From Chalara sp. BL73 (Eukaryota > Ascomycota > Leotiomycetes > Helotiales), in contig CAKJVC010000158.1 in NCBI GenBank assembly GCA_918026815.1, forward strand, positions 1-64,000: DNA of 64,000 bases. Reading direction: 5' to 3'. This document shows, one piece after another, positions 47,790 to 58,470 of the stretch (position 1 is its first letter; each line of letters begins with the position of its first letter). A program made the position numbers and the translations under genes. A model generated the notes under the pieces. That model was not told where the DNA came from and ran no database searches. It worked only from the letters and a program-made list of their open reading frames with translations.

Positions 47790-48747
47790 CTTCGGGTACC
47801 TGATGATGAGTTTTACGGGAGCACAACCTTGAGAATTGGTACTTTGAGGATGATTTTATGGTCGTGGCCAAGGATCTGTGCTGGTGGGTTGGGGAAGGAA
47901 TGATGAGTAATTATTTTGGCGCGACAGCTCTTGATGGAGCACGCCTTGCCGAGGTCTAAGAGAGCATTTCGGTTCTGTCGTCTTAAGCGTGTCCCTTTCT
48001 GCTGATACTCGATTCAACCTTTGGCTGAGAGGACTTCATATCAAATATTTGACTGTCTTCAGCTTTTCCGTTGTGAAATGATTACAGGCCGTAATATTCT
48101 ATAATTCGATCTGAACGGTTTAATCAGCTTCAAAAACCCAAGAAGATCAAGAGTCTTGGCACTACTAAACGCGGCCATCTTACATGGCTTGTGGGTGTGG
48201 ATATACTCTACCAGAAGCATTTGACATAAAATCATATCAGAAATCAAATTTGTAATCAAATATTTGGGAACAACCCGGAAAGCTGCTGGAGTATTAGGAT
48301 CCACATTATCGGTAAGCTACAGCGGTGTGAATGCTGACCTTGATATAGTGCTGCTCTTCCCCTTAAGCCTTCGTCGTCGGCTACCTTGAGAGGAACTTAC
48401 TACTAAAGTACACCAAGATAAGCACAGATGCTAAGCGCGCCAGAATTGATTTCGGAATTTGCCAGGCTTGCACGACTCTCGCCTAAACAGCAAATGATAC
48501 TCAGATGCATGGAATATATGCATGACGGACATCGACACTTTAACAAGAACCGAGAGCCCCATCAGTGGCAAGGTCGGCATTATAAATTGGCCAAGAGCCT
48601 GTTTTGAAAGTTGAGGGTGAATATTAAGAGGCATTGTCCATCAAGTACAATAGTCAATGGTCAACAATTTATTTGTTTACCTCAATATTAATATCAGTTT
48701 CTTGATTCTATTCACTTCGAATACACATGTATCCTAGCCCCATCACT
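47790..48747. other. Intergenic
   Basis: About 0.96 kb with no recognised gene or repeat. Confidence 0.4.
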
Positions 48748-49948
48748 TCAAAGACCATGTGGCTTTGGGGCTTTTGTCCTTTGCACCATATCAAAATGTC
48801 CTGCGGGTTTTGCTAAACCGATATCCGCAAGTCCCATTCCCGTCTTGTGCTTAGATCCGCCATACTCGAAGAGCATTGCCATGGGAAATCCAACTTCAAA
48901 TGGCGCAGCATTTTCAATAGATTCTATATCCTCCTCGGACAGTTCGATACCCAAGGCTTCAATATTACCTTTCAAGTGCTCTATCTTTCGTCCGCCAACA
49001 ATTGGAAACACATAAGGCACTTTTTGCATCACGTACGCCAGGGCAACGCTGGTAATTGCCGTTCCCTTGGCTTTGGCAATCTTCTCGAGGGCTGCTGATA
49101 TTGCTTTGGTTTTTTCGGTATAGCCACCCATCTGACGACCCTCTTTGGCCTTTTTTGCCAATTCTTCCTCCGTGCCGAAGTTGCCTCGACCGAGCGCACC
49201 CCATGGGGCGAGAGCCATACCTTCAGCTTCGCACATTGGGATGATCTGCCTTTGTATCAGCCATAAAATCAGCGATATCGATTGCGATACCTACGTCGCG
49301 CTCAAAATCACGGAATGCAGCACTCCAAAGTCCTTGGTAAACGCTGAACTGTGTCAAGCCATGATCACGTGCGTATTGATTTGCCTTGCTCACGACCCAA
49401 GCTGGAGTGTCTGATATGCCCAAGTAAATAACTTTCCCAGCAGCAACGACATGATGTAGCGCCTGCATGAGCTCCGGGATCGAAGTTGTAAAGTCCCACC
49501 AATGGATGTACAGCAAATCAATATAATCAGTCTGAAGCTTCTTGAGGCTCGCTTCTAAGGAAATCCTCAAGCTCTTCGCATGATTACCCTGATAGTTCGA
49601 TTTTATCTTATTCTTATCCCCCGGGGAAAAAGTGGTCGTGAACTTTGTCGCAACCACCATCTCATCTCTATTCCCACGCTCAACCATCCACTCACCAATC
49701 CAAGTCTCGCTCTCTCCATTCTGGTAGTTGTTCGCAGTATCAATGAAGTTGCCACCGTTCTCGTAGAAATAGTCTAGGATCTCGAAGGTGGTCTTCTTGT
49801 CACATTTCCCCATGAATGCTTCCCAGGCATCACCAAAATTCATGCCACCCAGACATATTGGGGACACACGGACTCCAGCTGTAGGGGATAGGATGCGGTG
49901 GTAGCCGAGGAGGGATTTGGGTTGTGGTGCAGGGGCGAACAAGGACAT
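48748..49948 (-). CDS. Aldo/keto reductase (aryl-alcohol dehydrogenase / norsolorinic acid reductase type)
   Basis: Exon 1 (49948-49295) and exon 2 (49245-48748) join across a 49-bp intron, giving about 383 residues. The catalytic tetrad is visible: Asp and Tyr in FIDTANNYQN, Lys in VVATKFTT and His in LYIHWWD. MALAPWGALG and the NADP-binding VFPIVGGRK follow. This matches the AAD14-like group, which reduces aryl aldehydes or ketones with NADPH and includes NorB-type enzymes of polyketide clusters. I chose the MSLFAPAPQP start (49948) because it is typical for the family. An in-frame ATG five codons upstream (49963) is possible. It is transcribed from a TATA-like box near 50024-50031. Confidence 0.9.
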
Positions 49949-50023
49949 TGTAAGCACAATCAAGAGTCTTTTGTAGAAATAGGAAAGACAACATATCGTT
50001 ACACTTTAGTAGGCTGGACACTC

Positions 50024-50031
50024 TTTTATAT
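50024..50031 (-). promoter_or_regulatory. TATA-like box of the aldo/keto reductase gene
   Basis: On the minus strand the sequence reads ATATAAAA, about 76-83 bases before the chosen start codon at 49948. Position and sequence suit a fungal core promoter. Confidence 0.4.
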
Positions 50032-50802
50032 GAAGTTCGAATAGACTTTGCCACAAACTTTGAACTCTGTTTCATGTCCTATTAGCTGATAATCGATCAA
50101 GGACGGGTCGAAGCAAGACCCCTGAAAACTCAGCGCCAATGGCAGTTCAGGATAGTTAACGAGTTATGGGTCTACAACGCTGTGCCGTTTCTCACCCAGC
50201 TAATTCGATACTCTTAGACCTAAAAGCCCAAAGGATCCTTTTTTTATACTAGATAGGAATGGATATCGGGAGATAACCCAATCACCTGAGGTCGTACTGC
50301 CCGCAATATGATTCGCCATAAATTTATGTCGTAAAGGGGAGTTGGGAAGCCAAATGTAATTGTATATAATTCGACCAAAAAATTATGCCCAAAATTCATG
50401 GCTGCCTGGAAAGACTTTGCCAGTTCGTATTCGAACTTCGCAAGTTTTTCTTATGAAGGATCAGGGTCCTAAGCAACTTTGACTCTTTTAGATATCCTCG
50501 CCAAGCTGTGATACTCGTTCCGCCTCATGCATCATTGGCTGCTCTCTGGAAATCCAAATATTCCTCGTCATGACCGTAAATACGGGACTTGGGGCTGCTG
50601 CTATTGAAAGGGATGTAATTAAGCAAGCCTATTTATTAGTATTTAAGCTCGCCATGACCCAGCAAATAAATCCATAAGCTCCATTTGTCTGGCTTATCTC
50701 TCTCATAGTCACTACTCTCGTCTGTTGTCCTTTTTGCATCAACCCTGTGGATATCACGATTTTGATTTCTTGAGGCTCTTCAAGAGGCTTTGGTCGAAGA
50801 TC
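50032..50802. other. Divergent intergenic region
   Basis: About 0.77 kb between the aldo/keto reductase (minus) and the beta-propeller gene (plus). No coding signal was accepted. ATG 50725 is in frame with the downstream start but would bury the signal peptide. Confidence 0.4.
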
Positions 50803-52414
50803 ATGTGTTTGATACCTCTGATTCTCATCTCGGTCGCTCTTTGCAGTGTAGCAGGTGCAGAACGCGTTAAAAGAAATCTTTTCCATTATACCGTAAGGAT
50901 CATGAATTCTGGCTTCGTAACTCATTGCTGATTATTCAAGTTTGAATCAAATATGTATCTTTCTAGAGCCGCTGTCTCCTCGATTCCAAGTACTCAGCCG
51001 CTATATGGGCCATCATTCAATGGATCTTCAATTGTGCTCAATCCTCTAGTCCCCAAGACCCAATATACTCCTCAGGTAGCGATGATGCATTCCGACGGTG
51101 GTAATACAGGTAGCTTTGACTACTCTGGCCCGATTGGGCACAATGCAAAAGTCGAATCATATTCTACCAGTCTCGCAGTCCTCCTGTTCGATTCTGAGGG
51201 CCGATTGACAAGTGGAGGGATTACGAGTACAGGCGCCGTTCTGCATGTTATCGATCCGACGAGTCTAGAGGTTCTATCGACATGGGCACCGCCATCAAAC
51301 AGCACGCTCATTCTGACTTATATGCAAATGACCATGGATGACCAGGTTATAGTTCCTACCAAACAAGGATCTATATTTGTTATTCAGCGCAACAACACCA
51401 CCAGCCATCCTACATTCGAAACTGTTCGGGTCATTGAGCTGCAAACTTTCCTAAGTTCCGGAGAAGTCCTTCTTAATAGCATGTATGATTCCGAATCGAA
51501 TATCTGGTTTACAACTGGGGGTATCATTGGATCATTGGAGCTGGGGATGTTGCTCAGCCATCCACAACCTTAGGCTACGTCACTCCTTCTGGGGCAGTGC
51601 ACGTCCAACATATTGCTGACCAAATGGTGGAGAATGGCATTGCTATCAGCGGCAAGTCGGTTTTTGTGGTCACAGGACCCGCTGGAGCCTCATATAATAT
51701 CAATTCAACTGGTAACATGTATGCATTCGAAGCGGCGCCTCAAGATCTCGAACCAATCAAAGTGTTATGGAATCAGTCATATGCAGCCGGAGATAGTCTG
51801 AAAGCTGGCGGCTTCGCACGTGGCTGTGGAACTACGCCGACGTTACTAGGTGACGAGTATCTCGCCATCACCGACAAAACCCTCACGGGACAGAGCCATA
51901 GCTTGTGTGCAAAGTACCTATATTCAAACCTGGATTTGGAGCTTGCGATACTGGCACTATTGGCCATTGTGATCCAGATGGTCGCTGTGCAGCTGTTGCC
52001 TTCAATACGTACAACGCCCCACCAATTCTTTTGGCCGCGCCGACCGATATAAACGGTGACTTCAATAACTTCACACAGCTCGCACCTGGCATGGTCCGGG
52101 TCGATGTTTACTCCAATGGCACGGGCTGCGAGGTGAATTGGGAGAACGAGGTTCGAGTGATTGGCGGCGGGTCGCTGTCTACCAAGACAGGACTTTTGTA
52201 TACATACACGCAAGATTCGGCTTTGGCAGAACAGGGTCTTTACCAGTGGTATGTTGAAGCTGTAAACTGGGAGACAGGCAAGGTAGAATGGAGTTTGAGA
52301 ACGGGAGCTGGTGGGACATATAACTCGGGGGCGGCGGGAAACTTGGTGGCTCCAGATGGCACATTGTTTCAGGGTGTTTTAGGAGGACTAGTTCGAGTAA
52401 GAGATATAGTTTAG
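50803..52414 (+). pseudogene. Secreted quinoprotein-like beta-propeller protein, frameshifted
   Basis: Exon 1 (50803-50892) encodes a signal peptide, MCLIPLILISVALCSVAGA. A 48-bp intron follows, and the main exon runs from 50941. The protein has beta-propeller-like repeats with blade-type text such as GGITSTGAVLHVIDPTSLEV, VVPTKQGS-like strands and GNLVAPDGTLFQGVLGGLVR at the end, resembling secreted quinoprotein / PQQ-repeat-like fungal proteins. Two frame breaks occur. At 51523-51538 the 8-mer ATCATTGG stands twice in tandem, moving the reader out of frame. A second shift lies around 51885-51910, before VPIFKPGFGACDTG. Ordinary introns do not explain either. As it stands the frame ends at 51571, yielding a truncated protein of about 240 residues. 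Confidence 0.7.
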
Positions 52415-53135
52415 AGATAGTGGAAATTGGGCTCAAGAAATCTGTGGTAATTTATACTGTATTCAACTCATATATTTTTATGATAGACAAGGCAACCTCT
52501 GATAGATAAATTACTTTTGACTCGATGCTGATTATGTGGATTAGGCGTACTATGTATATGAAGTAAAATTCGTTACATGCATGAAATTCTATTTAACTAA
52601 TCACTAAACTGGCATCTTGGGGGATATCTAATATCTACATAGATTTTTCCTGTTCATGGTATGCCCGAGGACTTCCAACTTCCGCGGAGGTTTGTCACAT
52701 GATGACCATTATAGCTGCCGCCTTCATGGCGTCTGTTCCTTTTGTAGTTCTATGAAATTAAGTAACTCCTGTAAGGCCTATCTCATGTCCTTAATCAACT
52801 GTTTCTTTTCTAATCAGCAACAATGGTGAAGTGAGTAAAAATCGCATTCTGGCTCTTGAACTTCGACGTACCGCACTTGAGCAGGCAGTTGCAAATAAAT
52901 AATCATAGCTTGTGAAGCAGAATATCGATCCATTTGGTGATGACTGATTCCTTCTCCTCAGCTCATAGCCGCTCTATTTGATTATCATGTCCGTTCGTAG
53001 CGTGCATCAAAGAATACTTTGTTTGAAGCTTTTCTGGGTTCTTCCTTGCACAAAAACATCGAATGACCGTTTACGCATTTTCAAAAACATTTATCATAAT
53101 AGATTCAAGAATCATAAACCTTGTCATCTGTCAAG
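52415..53135. other. Intergenic
   Basis: About 0.7 kb, AT-rich, no gene recognised. Confidence 0.4.
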
Positions 53136-53483
53136 ATGCCTACCACAGGACACCAAGATAAACGTATTGAAAAGAAGTATCCTGGGGTACCTCTCCTCCA
53201 AGGCTCAAGAGTAACTCAGTCAATAGTCCCGAACTATGCGACTGTTGAAGGTGTATCCGAGGCTATATCAGACGCAACAGAGATTGACAAGCTAATTGAA
53301 GGAGAGAAGCCTATCGAGGAAGACTATTCAATTGAGAAAGGAAATTCAAATGATGGAGTCAAAGCAGTGTCCGCTGCTGAGATGAAGGGAAAAGACCCAG
53401 CCCACAACCAACGCATTCTGGACCACCAACCCAACGCATACTCCCATGGTATTATCAAAGAACTTCGTAACTGCCACGCTTGA
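53136..53483 (+). CDS. Small acidic hypothetical protein
   Basis: A 115-codon open frame from ATG 53136 (an in-frame ATG at 53121 would add five residues). It starts MPTTGHQDKRIEKKYPGVPL, is rich in Glu, Lys, Ile and Ala, and has no signal peptide or membrane segment. The middle (EIDKLIEGEKPIEEDYSIEK) is charged and probably helical or disordered, and it ends GIIKELRNCHA. I recognise no family. Its even composition and uninterrupted length make it a plausible small gene, but there is no independent support. Confidence 0.35.
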   Translation: MPTTGHQDKRIEKKYPGVPLLQGSRVTQSIVPNYATVEGVSEAISDATEIDKLIEGEKPIEEDYSIEKGNSNDGVKAVSAAEMKGKDPAHNQRILDHQPNAYSHGIIKELRNCHA

Positions 53484-54092
53484 GCACCCTCCTATCCTCT
53501 CGGCACAAACAGAGCGGAAAGATGTGTATTCTTAGGGATCCACCACTAAGAGTCAGTTGAGGCTCTGCCAAGCACCACAAAAAGATACTGGCAAGGTTCC
53601 GCTGGACGATCATGTGAAATATTCGATATGACGCTGAAAGAGCTCGAGGCAGACAGGGCTGTCAGCACAACCAAGCCAAGCGGGTGATGTATTGGAGCAG
53701 GCAGGGAGCTGGCTGTCTAAAAATGGTGAGGGGGGTGGGGCTAACAGGTTTAAGAGGGAGTTGACTCGAGGAGGAAAAGCGTACAAGTCATCGATTGGGA
53801 CTTCTTTCTGGATCCCTCGTATCGGGCTGGAGTGCTGTTGAAAAGTGCCTAGATCTGTTGGGAGGGCCGGCGTCATAAGGGGTGGTGAAGTTGGAAACGC
53901 GAGTTGTATAGAAGCTTTCTGGAGATCACGAAAGAAATTGTTACTTTTAGACAATGCTCTTTGTCCATTTAAGAACACTACGCTGTGGATCTATCGAATA
54001 TTGAATTAAGAGCGGCTTCACCGCCATAAAAGAGAGATCTGGGTATTGATAAATGACTTGTATCTCAGCAACTTTTGAGCAATTTTGGGGAT
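53484..54092. other. Intergenic
   Basis: About 0.6 kb. A minus-strand open frame (53978-53610) is Pro/Ser-rich, without motif or partner exon, and is not called as a gene. Confidence 0.4.
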
Positions 54093-55892
54093 CTATAGCT
54101 TAGCTCTAACGGGTATCTCTTCCCGAACAACGAATCCTCTCTTGTCACTCTTTTCCAAGTCCCTCAGTATCCTCCTCAATATCTTGCCAGATGCGCTTTT
54201 AGGGATCTCTTCAATGAACTCAATTTCCTTCAGCCATTTATGCTTCACCTTCTTCTCCTTCACATATTTCATCAAAACTCCACCAAGCTGTTGCTTCGTC
54301 GGAGCGTGCGGTTTAGCCACAATAAATGCCTTTGGTTTCTCCCCAGAGTAGTCATCTTGTATTCCCAAAACTGCAGCGTCTTCCACAAATTCATGTCCTA
54401 GCAGCAAATCCTCTAGTTCCGCAGGCGCGACCTGGATACCTTTAACCTTGATCATTTCTTTGATACGATCCGTGATAGTTATCAGACCGTCTTCATCGAT
54501 CATCGCTTGGTCACCTGTCCGAAGCCACCCATCTTCGTAGGTGCTTTTCGTGGCTTGTTCGTTGTTCAGGTAGCCCATGGTGATCTGTGGCCCTCTAGCA
54601 AGGAGTTCTCCCGGCTGGCCAATGCCTAGCTCTTTGCCACCTTCGTCTACTATTTTGACCTCAGTGCTTGCGACGATAACGCCGACTTTATGCGCGTACT
54701 CGTACGAGGAGAACTCCAGCGGATGCGCGGTGATACACGAACACGATTCCGTCATCCCATATCCCTGTTTAAGTCCCGTCCCCGGGAACTTCTCTTTCAG
54801 CTGCAAGATAATCTCTTCACTCAAAGGTGCCGCCCCCGATGTGAATCCCTTGAGGTGTTTCAAATCATATTGGTCTACGATCGGGTCTCTAACCATGCGG
54901 ATAAGGATTGGAGGCACGAGGAGAAGTTCTGATATTTGGTACTGGACTATGACCTCAAGCATAGACTTCATGGTGAATTTTGGGAGCATGTAGACTTCGG
55001 CGTTGAGAATAACAGGGAGATGGAGTACGTGAACTAAGCCCGTGATGTGGAAGGAAGGCAAGACTGCGAGGACCTTTTTTTGCGTTGCTAGCGTGACCTG
55101 CTGGATTTGTAGGCATTGCGCTATTACGTTCTGGTGTGATATCATGACCTAGCGGTGTCAGTTAGGATAGAGCCTCTGCTACGGTCAGGGTGGAGAAAAA
55201 CATACTGCTTTTGGCAACCCAGTCGTCCCACTGCTGAAGCTTAGAAAACCACAAAGCTCTCCATTCGTCTTCCCATTCGGAATTTGATAAGGAGGTGTTT
55301 GCCCATCTTCGCCATAACCCTTCCCGATTTCAATGAGACCCTGAACATTCTTATAGCCCTCCAGCGTCCCCTCTAGCATAATCACACTCTCCTTAGTCAA
55401 ACCTGCTGTTTTAGCTGCTTTAATAGCAACCTCCATGCTCCCAGGCACTGTCAAAAGAAATCGAGCTTTTCCCGTCTTCAATGCATACGCCATTTCGTCG
55501 GCATTATATGCTGGGCTGGCACCAGAAACAATGGCACCTACTCTCGTGACGGCATGCATAGCGACAGGATACCATATCGTGTTCGGCGAGAACAAAGCCA
55601 CCGTTTCGCCCGGTTTGAGACCATACTTCTTGGTGAGAGCAGTAGCTAAATACGTGCTACTGCTCTTGAGATCTGCCCAAGAGAGACGAGCTTTAGTCTG
55701 GGCATCGGTGAAACCTGCAAGTTCAGCTGGGCTTTGATGGATGGGAGATGCTGGAGAATCGAACAGCCACTGCCATGTCGTCAAATTCGAAGGGACTAGG
55801 TTTGTCAGTTTTTGCATCAGTTCTGAGATGAGATGTCCGAGAGGAGTCTTACAATTGATGGCTGGTTGAGAACTCTTGAAAGGCATCTCCAA
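54093..55892 (-). CDS. Acyl-CoA synthetase, 4-coumarate-CoA-ligase-like, probable peroxisomal
   Basis: Exon 1 (55892-55206) and exon 2 (55148-54093) join across a 57-bp intron that cuts the AMP-binding motif: LSFSSGTTGLPKA and VMISHQN. The 580-residue product has all ANL-superfamily signatures: that P-loop (~216-229), YGMTES (~359), GWLRTGD, and the C-terminal lysine motif PKSASGKILRR. Enzymes of this type adenylate a carboxylic acid with ATP and load it on CoA. Fungal 4CL-like members act on phenylpropanoid or fatty acids. The last three residues, AKL, fit a PTS1 peroxisomal signal, suggesting beta-oxidation-type side-chain shortening. The start could also be the second Met (MPFKSSQPA, 55886). 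Confidence 0.92.
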
Positions 55893-56252
55893 GATATGTA
55901 AAGAGTTCTATATTACTAGAGGATATGCTTTCTAGCTATAAAGAAAGCAAAAAGGTAAGGTTAAAGTAAGGGATGAAGGCGAAGAAAGAAGTGAACATAC
56001 CAAGGAGAAATGGTATTGAGATACATGATGACTACGCTAAAAAGGATCTCTCATATATCACAATTCTATTGTGCAGAAGTGGGTGAAAGTGGGGGAATGC
56101 GGGGTAGAGAACCAGCAGATGCTTTCCCTCGGTGTTTTAAGTTCTATTAAAGTGAGTAGTCACGTGCCTGCACCCTGTGCTATATACAACCACCTGCTCA
56201 AATATATACTCTAAGAATGTAATTATCGTGCGAAGATATCCTGGTATCTCGC
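55893..56252. other. Short intergenic gap between co-directional genes
   Basis: About 360 bp between the synthetase start and the pectin lyase stop. It contains the promoter of the synthetase gene. No coding signal was seen. Confidence 0.4.
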
Positions 56253-57669
56253 CTATGCAATAATGCCTACACCAGCATTCGCCTTAATGCTCGCTCCAGT
56301 CGCTGTCTCAGCACTTGCGACGGTATTCCCGCTGAAACTCGTTAAGAATGCTATCCCTTGTTAGCATAAACTTCTCCTCATACATTACACAAAAAATGAA
56401 GATAATACATACAAGTAGTAGAACCAGGCAAAGTACCGCTCGAGCCAAACCGGTTAAGTAAGCAGTTATGTCCCAAAGACGACTTACAAGCCGTGTTCGC
56501 TGATGTGCTTGTAGATCCGAACACGCTTCCTGTAGAAGAGGACAGCAGTGGTGTATTAACGTTCTGGAAGATGTTGCCTTCGATAACCGCCTTCGCAGGA
56601 GATGTAACATCGAAGGCGTGTCCTGTGACAGAATACCAGTAGTTGTCAACAGCGTGGAGGAGGGTGTTGGACCCAACCTTCGGGCCACGTCCGCTGGTAT
56701 GGTGAATATAATTGCCCTTGAGAGTGACCAAGTCATTGGAGCCAAGGAGGTAGATAACCCAATAATGCTGGTTGTTGCACGTAGCGCTCCATGACGTGTT
56801 TCCGTCCAGCTCATTGTTCGTAATGCTCACTCTGTTGCTAGCGTTGGTGCCGAGAACAATCATTTGACGCCCAATGAGAGAGATCTGATTCCCATCAAAA
56901 TTTGTGCCATAGTGCTAAGTAAACAAGGAAACAAACCTTGACATGGTCAATCCAGACAAGATCAGTGCCCGCAAGGGTAATAGCATCACCGCCCCAAATA
57001 TACTGTGGGTTCAGCTCCGTGATGTGAATGTTCTGGATAATCACGTTCTTTGCTCCATTAGCAATACGGAGACCCTTGCCACGAATTACACCTTTGGTGC
57101 CAATACCAATGAGCGATTTATTAGATCCGAGATTGATAGGGTTCGTGGCTGCGGTGTCGTAGGTTACAGAGATGGAATAGGCACCGGTCCCTGCGTTGCC
57201 ATTGTCACACCTAGCGCTGTTAGTTAAGTTAATGGGGAAGGAGGGAGAAAATATACCAAGAAGCTTTATTAATGGCATCTTGTCCGCTGGAACCACAAGT
57301 ATTGGAGGCAGGGCGGCAGCCTAGCGGGGGGGTTTTTTTTAGCATCTTCTTCTATTTTCAACACCGGAAGATTTACCAGTCTCTGTGGTTGTCCCTTCGC
57401 TTCCGATGAAGTTGTACCTAGACAGTTGTCAGAATACTTCCCATAGGTTCTAAGTACACAACAACGTACTCCTTGTCAAGAACAATGACACGCGCAACAT
57501 CATCCGTCAGCCATTCTTTAAGCTCCGTGATATCAGCTGGATATGCCGGCGTCGCGCTTCCGCCACCGGTTGCGCTGGCTGCGAAACCCTGTGCTTTCCC
57601 AACAACACCTACAGCAGCAGAGTGGCCAATAAGGGACAAAAGCCCAAGAATCGAGATGGGAAACAACAT
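56253..57669 (-). CDS. Pectin lyase (PL1), secreted
   Basis: Six exons on the minus strand: 57669-57470, 57417-57377, 57320-57257, 57210-56937, 56884-56413, 56356-56253. They give about 384 residues, the normal length for fungal pectin lyases. The signal peptide [19 protein letters not shown] leads into [20 protein letters not shown], a typical start. [20 protein letters not shown], the WGGDAITL and VWIDHV blocks, then [11 protein letters not shown] and [13 protein letters not shown] follow in the parallel-beta-helix order. The final exon restores [18 protein letters not shown], like known family C-termini. Enzymes of this type cleave methyl-esterified pectin by beta-elimination outside the cell. 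One intron has a C7/T8-rich block. The upstream start at 57702 would precede the signal peptide by 11 residues. Confidence 0.9.
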
Positions 57670-57778
57670 GATGGAAATGCAAAGAGAGTGAAAGGAATAC
57701 AAGAACGAATGTAAAGAGGTGCTATGAAAGAGTGGAAGTAGGCAAGCCTACCTTTGTCATTTCAAACGGAGAGACGAG

Positions 57779-57788
57779 TTATATACTC
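57779..57788 (-). promoter_or_regulatory. TATA-like box of the pectin lyase gene
   Basis: On the minus strand AGTATATAAC lies about 110-120 bp upstream of the chosen start codon 57669, suitable for a core promoter of an inducible secreted enzyme. Confidence 0.4.
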
Positions 57789-58470
57789 TTGGGGCCACTG
57801 AGGGTTTTCGCATCATCTCACAACTCTCTGTCGTTGCAATTTCCCATCCAAATATCATCGCCATCCACCTGGTGATCCTGCATTTCGTTGAATCATCTTT
57901 CCACGACGTGATTCTCCATAAAACGATTTAAGATGATGCTTCATAACTACATTTGGCTAGGCGCGGCAAACATGTGGGTATTGGTTGTAAACATGAAATC
58001 CTTGGCGTCGACTGGTCGCCCCTTACTCTGCCCATGCTCGGAAGTGAATGGCCAGGGCGAAAAGAGAGTCTAGACGGAAGCCCGTAAAAGCGCCAATTAG
58101 CCCAAGAAATTGTCTATATTACGACTTAAAAAAATGATTGTGCGGGTACAAAAGGAGAAGATGAGGTAACCCTCGGATGGGCAGATACCTAGGGTAGAAT
58201 AATTATGCCAAGTTCGTGATGCTAGAGAATTCTATGTAAAGGAATAAATGACGAACACGCCGACGGTCGAAACACGAGCAAATTTTTGTTGGTGGAGAAG
58301 GGGTAAGATAGCAGAATAGCAGAGAGGATACGGACGAGATAACAAAGGAGAAGGATAGCGAGACTTCTAAAGTCGAAAGGACCTGGTTCGCTACCTAGAG
58401 AGAAGATAACAAGTCTATTCTTCATATTATACAGGTATCTTACCGTATCCATCTATTTTTATACAGCTTT
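57789..58470. other. Intergenic
   Basis: About 0.7 kb between the pectin lyase promoter and the 3' end of the GTPase gene. No gene recognised. Confidence 0.4.

Noticed and set aside
53610..53978. 122-codon minus-strand Pro/Ser-rich frame
   Set aside because: No signal peptide, motif or splice partner. Composition is compatible with random pyrimidine-rich DNA.
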